Position numbers and translations under genes: made by a program
Assembly: GCA_039820425.1 (NCBI GenBank)
Contig: JBCBQD010000204.1
Span: 1 to 10,763 of the forward strand
Origin: SIO4C1 sp039820425
GTDB lineage: Bacteria; Cyanobacteriota; Cyanobacteriia; Phormidesmidales; Phormidesmidaceae
Reading direction: 5' to 3'
DNA: 10,763 nucleotides
Notes under the pieces: generated by a model
Told to the model about the DNA's origin: nothing
Seen by the model: only the letters and a program-made list of their open reading frames with translations
Databases searched by the model: none
Part shown: one piece after another, positions 6,654 to 10,763 of the stretch
How positions within the stretch are numbered: position 1 is the first letter of the stretch
Layout: each line of letters begins with the position of its first letter

Positions 6654-6940
6654 AAAGCAGTAAATCAGAGATTTCTAACAACGATATTGCTTCAGTTTTT
6701 TGAGATAGCCCATCGAATTTTTGATTTGAATAGATTTCAGGAATCCACCATCCCCAGCGGGTAGTTTTTTTAGATATATCTTCAGAAGATGTATCTGCAG
6801 ATTAGATACATCGTTGCAAACAGTATTCCCAGCAGCAGAGAGGGACAGATGCTTGAGCATCCACCTATGGGAACCCTGGATTTTGTCGTTATCTTCGTAT
6901 CAGTCTTATCAGTGAGCGTAAAGCTGACAGGCGACCAGCG
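6654..6940. other. Spacer upstream of M48 gene with inverted repeats
   Basis: A 287-base AT-richer gap between the M48 gene and the inositol monophosphatase stop. It contains a 61-codon minus-strand frame (6860-6675) with no recognisable motif, in phase with the M48 gene and ending in TAG 21 bases before the M48 TTG; I do not call it a gene. It also contains the overlapping hairpins at 6772-6812 and a t-run at 6765-6771. It probably carries the M48 promoter and leader and the 3' end of the murG-side transcript, but no clear promoter hexamers can be assigned. Confidence 0.45.
6772..6812. repeat. Three-part overlapping inverted repeats (alternative hairpins)
   Basis: Segment A (AGATATATCT, 6772-6781) can pair with B (AGATGTATCT, 6787-6796) as a 10-pair stem with one T-G wobble and a 5-base loop. 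The B-side GATGTATCT (6788-6796) also pairs perfectly with C (AGATACATC, 6804-6812) as a 9-pair stem with a 7-base loop. A-B and B-C exclude each other. On the plus strand a T-run precedes the structure; on the minus strand an A-run follows, so it is not a standard intrinsic terminator in either direction. It lies 120-160 bases upstream of the M48 coding start. Confidence 0.6.
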
Positions 6941-7747
6941 CTATAAAATCACTTCAACCAAGGGCTGAAATTCGGGTATCAAAGCAGCCCGGCCAGTGAC
7001 AAGGGTTGGATAGGCTTTTTGACTGTAATCTTCACCAACTGTAAGGGGAAAAACAGGTTGCCCATCCAAGGGGGTCCAGGCTGCCCCTGCGGCCTGGGTG
7101 ATCGCCCAAACCGCCGCAATATCCCAAATTTTAGGGGTGGCCTCCATGGCCCCCAAACTCACCCCCGCTGCCACGGTGAGCAGGTTATAGGTGGCTACCC
7201 CCAGCATCCGAATTTTGCAGGGAAAGGGCTTTTGCAAAACTGCCAGGCTCCGGGCACAGAGGCTAAAAAACTGATTGCCCGACGGGGCCTCTTGGGAGGT
7301 GTAAATGGGGCGATGGTCGAGAAACGCACCGATGGGGTCTTGCAAACCAGATACCCCCATCCAATAACCGTGAAAGCGCTGGTCGAGGGTGGGAAGATAA
7401 ACGTGACCAAAGACTGGCGTACCTCTATAGAGCAGCCCCAGCGAAATGCCCCACAGCGGAATGCCCCGCGTAAAGTTGGTGGTACCATCAATGGGGTCAA
7501 TAATCCAGCACCAGTCCGTAGCGGGGAAGATATGCTCTACTTCTTCACTGAGCACCCCGTGGTCGGGAAACTCTCTTTGCAATAAGCGACGCAGCTCAGC
7601 ATCTGCCCACTTATCTGACTGGGTGACCAGACTACCATCCGCTTTGGTTTCAGCGGTGGCCGTGCCAAAGTCTTTGAGCAGCTGTGCCCCCACTCGAGCA
7701 GTGGCGGCTTCGGCAGTATCTAAAATATGTTGCCAGTTTGGGGCCAT
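6941..7747 (-). CDS. Inositol monophosphatase family protein
   Basis: A 268-residue cytosolic Mg2+-dependent phosphatase of the IMPase/SuhB/FIG superfamily. The metal-binding signatures are present: E68-E69 in GVLSEEVE, D84-P-I-D87-G-T-T at 84-90 (the superfamily hallmark), and W208-D209 in KIWDIAAVWAITQAAG near the C-terminus. Length is normal. The variant WDIAAVW rather than WDxAAG appears in cyanobacterial homologues as I recall them. The substrate could be inositol phosphate, a sugar phosphate or a PAP-type nucleotide; sequence alone does not say. The ATG at 7747 begins 17 bases after the stop of the BCH/PucC-type gene, which suggests a shared transcript, though no strong Shine-Dalgarno sequence is visible. 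Confidence 0.92.
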   Translation of the reverse strand: MAPNWQHILDTAEAATARVGAQLLKDFGTATAETKADGSLVTQSDKWADAELRRLLQREFPDHGVLSEEVEHIFPATDWCWIIDPIDGTTNFTRGIPLWGISLGLLYRGTPVFGHVYLPTLDQRFHGYWMGVSGLQDPIGAFLDHRPIYTSQEAPSGNQFFSLCARSLAVLQKPFPCKIRMLGVATYNLLTVAAGVSLGAMEATPKIWDIAAVWAITQAAGAAWTPLDGQPVFPLTVGEDYSQKAYPTLVTGRAALIPEFQPLVEVIL

Positions 7748-7764
7748 GGGTTTCAGAAATAATG

Positions 7765-9225
7765 CTAATCCATATCGCTTTCTAGGGCAGCGGTGATAGC
7801 AGCTTTGGCGTTCAGTTGAAATTCGCGAATGTTGACCCGGTTGAGGATTGCGATCGCAACCAGCATTCCCACTGCCTGGGTGATAAATACCAGCGCATAG
7901 GCAGGCAACAATTGATCATCCGAGATCGGACCTGGGTAGAACAGCCCCATTCCTTTCTTCCCCAAAGACAACACGGCTCCGCCGAGCACGGTTGAACCCC
8001 CTCGGGCCATGGCCTGGGCCAACCCCCAGGCACCGATAAACGTGCCTGCGGTTTCGGCCACGGTCAGATCGAGCATGAGTAAAATTGACCCGGTGGTGAG
8101 CACCCCCGCCGCCAGACCAAACAGTGAAATTGCACCCATTAATACCGGCGGAGACGCCGTTATCCCTGAAAGACTTAGCAATACCAGACAGAATGCTGCC
8201 CAGAGGCAGCCGATCTTAATGGTGCGCTTTTTACCCCAACGGGGGGCCAGGAAAAAGCCCGTGCCGATGATGCCCAGCAATGTCCCCATCCCAAAGAATG
8301 CATTGAGTTGGGTGGTTTCAGAAATTTTCATCCCAAAAATCTGACCACCATAGGGCTCCATCACCGCATCCTGCATAAACAGGCTGAGGCTCAGGGTCAG
8401 CAAAAACACAAAGAAAAGTCCGGTTTGGCGACTGGCGGTGAGAATCTTGAGCGCCCTGGCTAGGGTAATGCCGTCTTGGCGAGTATTGAGACTTGTGCGC
8501 TGCTGCAGTCGAGAATATTTTTTTTCAATGCCGTAGGTACTCAAAATGGCCAAGCCGCACACAATAGCTGGAGCCACAATAAACAAGCGATTGATCGAGC
8601 TTTGGAGCTGTGCCAGAGAGGGCTCATCCCCCAGGGATTTGAGCACAATCGAGGTAATGATCACACCGAAGATAATCCCCACCATCAGCATGCCCCAGCC
8701 AATGCCCACCAGCTTAGATTGAGTCTCATCCTCTGAAACATCTACGAGCAGCGCCGTAAAGGGGGTAGACGTGGCTGACAGAGCCAACCCATATAAGGCA
8801 AACATCAGCGCTAACAGGGCTACCCACGGATATACCTGGGGTCCCCAGCCAGTTGCTTCGACACTGGCCCCAATCCGCCAAACGACCTGCACTGCAATGT
8901 ATGCCATCACCCACATCGAGACAATCCCTGTCCAGATATAGCCACTGCGGTGGTAGCCAAACAAAGGTTTAGTGTCAGAGAGTTGCCCAAACCAGACCCG
9001 CGCCGGGGCCATAAACTGATGCACGGCAATCGCACCCGCTGCAATCAGCGCTGGCACTCTTAATTCGTCAATCATGACTCGGTTGAGGACGCCCAAGGTC
9101 AGCAGAGACATGATGCCCAGCCCCATATTAAAGACCCCCAGTCTCATCATGCTAAAGAGGCCCAGCTGAGGCAAGGTGCGATCTGGCGCGGAGGGCAAAA
9201 AATCTGGGATGTTTTGACTGCTCAT
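7765..9225 (-). CDS. MFS-type BCH/PucC family protein
   Basis: A 486-residue integral membrane protein with about twelve hydrophobic segments, no signal peptide and a soluble N-terminal tail of about 20 residues. Family signatures include LSDTKPLFGYHRSGYIWTG (about 82-100), STPFTALLVDVSEDETQSKLVG (about 153-174), a central LSLFMQDAVMEPYGGQIFGM (280-299), and ETAGTFIGAWGLAQAMARGG (391-410), matching the BCH/PucC (LhaA/PucC/BCH2) branch of the MFS. Characterised members assist assembly of light-harvesting or (bacterio)chlorophyll-protein complexes, and a role in chlorophyll delivery in the thylakoid or plasma membrane is inferred here. Intact length and motifs suggest a working gene. It lies between murG and the inositol monophosphatase gene in one direction. 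Confidence 0.9.
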   Translation of the reverse strand: MSSQNIPDFLPSAPDRTLPQLGLFSMMRLGVFNMGLGIMSLLTLGVLNRVMIDELRVPALIAAGAIAVHQFMAPARVWFGQLSDTKPLFGYHRSGYIWTGIVSMWVMAYIAVQVVWRIGASVEATGWGPQVYPWVALLALMFALYGLALSATSTPFTALLVDVSEDETQSKLVGIGWGMLMVGIIFGVIITSIVLKSLGDEPSLAQLQSSINRLFIVAPAIVCGLAILSTYGIEKKYSRLQQRTSLNTRQDGITLARALKILTASRQTGLFFVFLLTLSLSLFMQDAVMEPYGGQIFGMKISETTQLNAFFGMGTLLGIIGTGFFLAPRWGKKRTIKIGCLWAAFCLVLLSLSGITASPPVLMGAISLFGLAAGVLTTGSILLMLDLTVAETAGTFIGAWGLAQAMARGGSTVLGGAVLSLGKKGMGLFYPGPISDDQLLPAYALVFITQAVGMLVAIAILNRVNIREFQLNAKAAITAALESDMD

Positions 9226-9316
9226 AGCTTAGCGATGATGTCCGTAGAAGAAAGACGCGCGGTGCGTAGCAATGCACCCGATAATTACCTCAGCATATCG
9301 GGTAAAGACCTTAGTT
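9226..9316. promoter_or_regulatory. murG to BCH/PucC spacer with two overlapping hairpins
   Basis: The 91-base gap contains an 8-pair perfect inverted repeat, ACCCGATA (9276-9283) with TATCGGGT (9296-9303) and a 12-base loop, and a second one, GGTGC (9261-9265) with GCACC (9274-9278). They share 9276-9278, so the full stems compete. No T-run follows on the minus strand, so a simple intrinsic terminator is unlikely. It could be an RNA-processing or attenuation site, or a chance structure. Confidence 0.4.
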
Positions 9317-10423
9317 TTACTGATATTTGACCATCAACTGACGGATGTGCGCGGCCAGTTGCTGAGCACTATCTTTGACCGCTAGCCTGCCAGCCGCATC
9401 GGCCATTTTGTCGAGCGGCTCAGGATTTTGTAATAGCCAGAGGACCTGCTCTTCAAGGTTGGCAACTGTCAAGGTGTCTTGTCGATAGATAATCGCCGCT
9501 CCCGTCGCCGAAAAAGCAGCTGCATTGTAGGCCTGATGGTCTTCGGCGGCAAATGGATAAGGGATCAAAATAGAGGGGGTTTGGGTCATAGCCAGCTCGG
9601 TTAGAGTCCCCGCCCCGGCTCGACTGATGACCAGGGTAGCGCGCTTGAGCAGAGCAGCGACATTGCTATAAAACGGCCGATGTACATATTGCGGATGACT
9701 AAGGCCATTAGCATCGGGGTCATTGCTGCCGGTTTGGTGGATGACCCACGCCCCGGCCTCAAACCAAGCTGGAGCAGCCGCCCGCACCATTTTATTGACC
9801 GCAACCGCCCCTTGACTCCCTCCCACGACCAAAATGACAGGGGCCTCCGCCGGAATTGATAAATCAGGCAGATCGGCTTGCATCGTTGAGAGAAACTGAC
9901 TGCGCACCGGGGTGCCCACGCACAAAGTCTTGGCTTTTGGTAAATGTTTTGCAGCTTCTTGAAAGCCGAGGGCGACTAAACTACACCAGGCACTGAGCCA
10001 GCGAGTCACCTTGCCAGGGAGGGCATTAGACTCGTGTAAGACAGTGGGTAGCCCCAGGCTACGAGCCGCCACAATTGCCGGGGCGGCAATGTAGCCACCC
10101 GTGGTAAACACGCCCTGAAAATCGCCCTGTTTAAGTAAACGACGGACTGCCAGCGTTGAGCGAATGAATTGCAGCAGCAGCTTCAGATACCCCAGCCCTA
10201 ATCGCCCCTGAACCCCCCCCATGTAAACCAGATGGAGCGGGTAGTACTCAGGCACCAGTTCGGTTTCAAGTCGATCGGGCACCCCAAGCCACTCGATCTC
10301 ATAGTCAGACAGGTGCTCTGCGGTTGCGATCGCAGGAAATAAATGCCCACCAGTCCCACTTGCTGCAACCATGAGTTTGCCTGTTTTAAGATGCATCTGA
10401 CGATCGAGCGAACTGTCGGCCAT
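9317..10423 (-). CDS. murG: UDP-GlcNAc transferase MurG (lipid II synthesis)
   Basis: MurG adds GlcNAc from UDP-GlcNAc to lipid I, making lipid II, on the cytoplasmic face of the plasma membrane. The 368-residue protein has the expected order: ASGTGGHLFPAIATAEHL (about 21-38, the N-domain glycine loop), FTTGGYIAAPA (106-116), LHESNALPGK (129-138), VGGSQGAVAVNK (200-211), ISRAGAGTLTE (266-276) and IPYPFAAEDHQAYNA (287-301), the C-domain UDP-GlcNAc site. Length is normal. The ATG at 10423 is used; the ATG at 10396 (MHLKTGKLMVA) is an alternative that would remove nine residues before the first beta strand, and neither has a strong Shine-Dalgarno sequence. It is the first gene of a minus-strand series and is divergent from the exported-protein gene. 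Confidence 0.97.
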   Translation of the reverse strand: MADSSLDRQMHLKTGKLMVAASGTGGHLFPAIATAEHLSDYEIEWLGVPDRLETELVPEYYPLHLVYMGGVQGRLGLGYLKLLLQFIRSTLAVRRLLKQGDFQGVFTTGGYIAAPAIVAARSLGLPTVLHESNALPGKVTRWLSAWCSLVALGFQEAAKHLPKAKTLCVGTPVRSQFLSTMQADLPDLSIPAEAPVILVVGGSQGAVAVNKMVRAAAPAWFEAGAWVIHQTGSNDPDANGLSHPQYVHRPFYSNVAALLKRATLVISRAGAGTLTELAMTQTPSILIPYPFAAEDHQAYNAAAFSATGAAIIYRQDTLTVANLEEQVLWLLQNPEPLDKMADAAGRLAVKDSAQQLAAHIRQLMVKYQ

Positions 10424-10598
10424 AATTGGGATATCCGAAACACCCTAGCTCAGGGTAACTTGGTTATAAACCACATCCAGGTTGCAAGCTTAGGTGCTTA
10501 ATTCTAAGGCAAATGGCAGGGACTGGATGTCACCAGAGATATTATCCGTCGAACCGTGCACGAACGGTGCCCAAAAACTCATTGAGGAGCAGATTTTA
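10424..10598. promoter_or_regulatory. Divergent promoter region with two small palindromes
   Basis: This 175-base gap must hold the start signals for murG (minus) and the exported-protein gene (plus). It contains ACCCT-AGCTC-AGGGT (10442-10456) and TGGTT-ATA-AACCA (10461-10473), perfect 5-base arms spaced close together. The second includes TATAAC on the minus strand, a possible -10 for murG, but no well-spaced -35 is seen. ACCGT...ACGGT (10553-10568) is a third weak inverted repeat nearer the plus-strand gene. Confidence 0.4.
10584..10589 (+). promoter_or_regulatory. Ribosome binding site GAGGAG
   Basis: GAGGAG ends nine bases before the ATG at 10599. It is the clearest Shine-Dalgarno sequence in the window and fixes the start of the partial gene that follows. 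Confidence 0.75.
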
Positions 10599-10763
10599 AT
10601 GACTAGACGTCTTACCTGGCCACTGTTTTACCTCGGTTTAGCAGGCCTGGCCTTGAGTTGGGCACCCTACGCCAAAGCCGCCTCCCCCGATACTGCCCCA
10701 CCGGAGCTTACCAATGCACTGACTCATCTAGATCTTGCGCATTGGCAGCGGTTTCTAGCTGAG
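10599..10763 (+). CDS. Exported protein of unknown function, N-terminal part
   Basis: Fifty-five codons are visible before the right edge. The start MTRRLTW is followed by a hydrophobic core (PLFYLGLAGLALSW) and APYAKA-AS, a good type I signal peptidase site after about residue 27, so the protein is probably secreted to the periplasm or beyond. Two arginines at positions 3-4 are not followed by the Tat consensus, so Sec export is more likely. The first mature residues (SPDTAPPELTNALTHLDL) are polar and proline-rich, and no family can be named from them. The strong Shine-Dalgarno sequence supports the start. Confidence 0.82.
   Translation, partial: MTRRLTWPLFYLGLAGLALSWAPYAKAASPDTAPPELTNALTHLDLAHWQRFLAE

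Noticed and set aside
6675..6860. 61-codon minus-strand frame upstream of and in phase with the M48 gene
   Set aside because: No motif, no Shine-Dalgarno sequence, and it contains the inverted repeats. It could be a leader peptide but nothing supports that directly.
7441..7468. Near-direct repeat of about 14 bases (agcgaaatgcccc / agcggaatgcccc)
   Set aside because: It reflects repeated codons for the GIPLWGISL segment of the phosphatase, a coding coincidence.
7019..7585. 188-residue plus-strand frame
   Set aside because: Antisense to the inositol monophosphatase gene, whose metal-binding motifs are unambiguous.
1..10763. Searches by eye for tRNA, rRNA, CRISPR, toxin-antitoxin or phage modules
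   Set aside because: No cloverleaf, repeat-spacer array or recognisable module was seen. Short non-coding RNAs cannot be excluded without computation.

Overview
The window is most likely chromosomal DNA of a filamentous or Leptolyngbya-like cyanobacterium. The octamer GCGATCGC (HIP1), strongly over-represented in many cyanobacteria, occurs seven times in 10.8 kb (starting at 1212, 1514, 4015, 5508, 5593, 7850 and 10326), where chance predicts well under one. A heptanucleotide tandem repeat of the cyanobacterial STRR type is also present. The gene content agrees: a BCH/PucC-family membrane protein, a PrxQ-type peroxiredoxin, a cyanobacterial-type inositol monophosphatase homologue, and remnants of a TPR protein of the CHAT-associated kind. 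Genus placement is a guess.

Region 1 (1-1180) is a debris zone, all on the minus strand. It holds the 5' part of an IS1634-type (DUF4277) transposase running off the left edge, then a 50-codon fragment of a Nudix hydrolase gene, then a TPR gene truncated at both ends and broken by one in-frame TAA. The three pieces abut at about 409/410 and 563/564. The Nudix fragment is a diverged homologue of the intact Nudix gene at 2958-3413 (40/50 identical residues, about 73% identical bases, no indels). Region 2 (1180-2300) is a quiet spacer followed by the only complete plus-strand gene, an uncharacterised 294-residue protein that may have a ThuA/glutamine-amidotransferase-like fold.

Region 3 (2304-6680) is a minus-strand series read right to left: a very large membrane M48 metalloprotease, a PrxQ/BCP peroxiredoxin, a Nudix hydrolase five bases after it, and a small protein with two SH3/KOW-like repeats. 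The peroxiredoxin-Nudix pair looks like an oxidative-damage unit (peroxide removal plus nucleotide-derivative clean-up).

Region 4 (6680-10423) has a 280-base spacer with overlapping inverted repeats, then a second minus-strand series: murG (peptidoglycan lipid II synthesis), a BCH/PucC-family transporter-like protein (chlorophyll-related in its known relatives) and an inositol monophosphatase family enzyme 17 bases after it. A divergent promoter region (10424-10598) separates murG from a plus-strand gene for an exported protein, cut by the right edge.

Most of the window is ordinary housekeeping and accessory cyanobacterial DNA. I see no CRISPR array, tRNA, rRNA, phage module or recognisable defence cassette. 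The points most worth a second look are the composite debris zone, the unusual size and unclear start of the M48 protease, and the mutually exclusive hairpins in two spacers.
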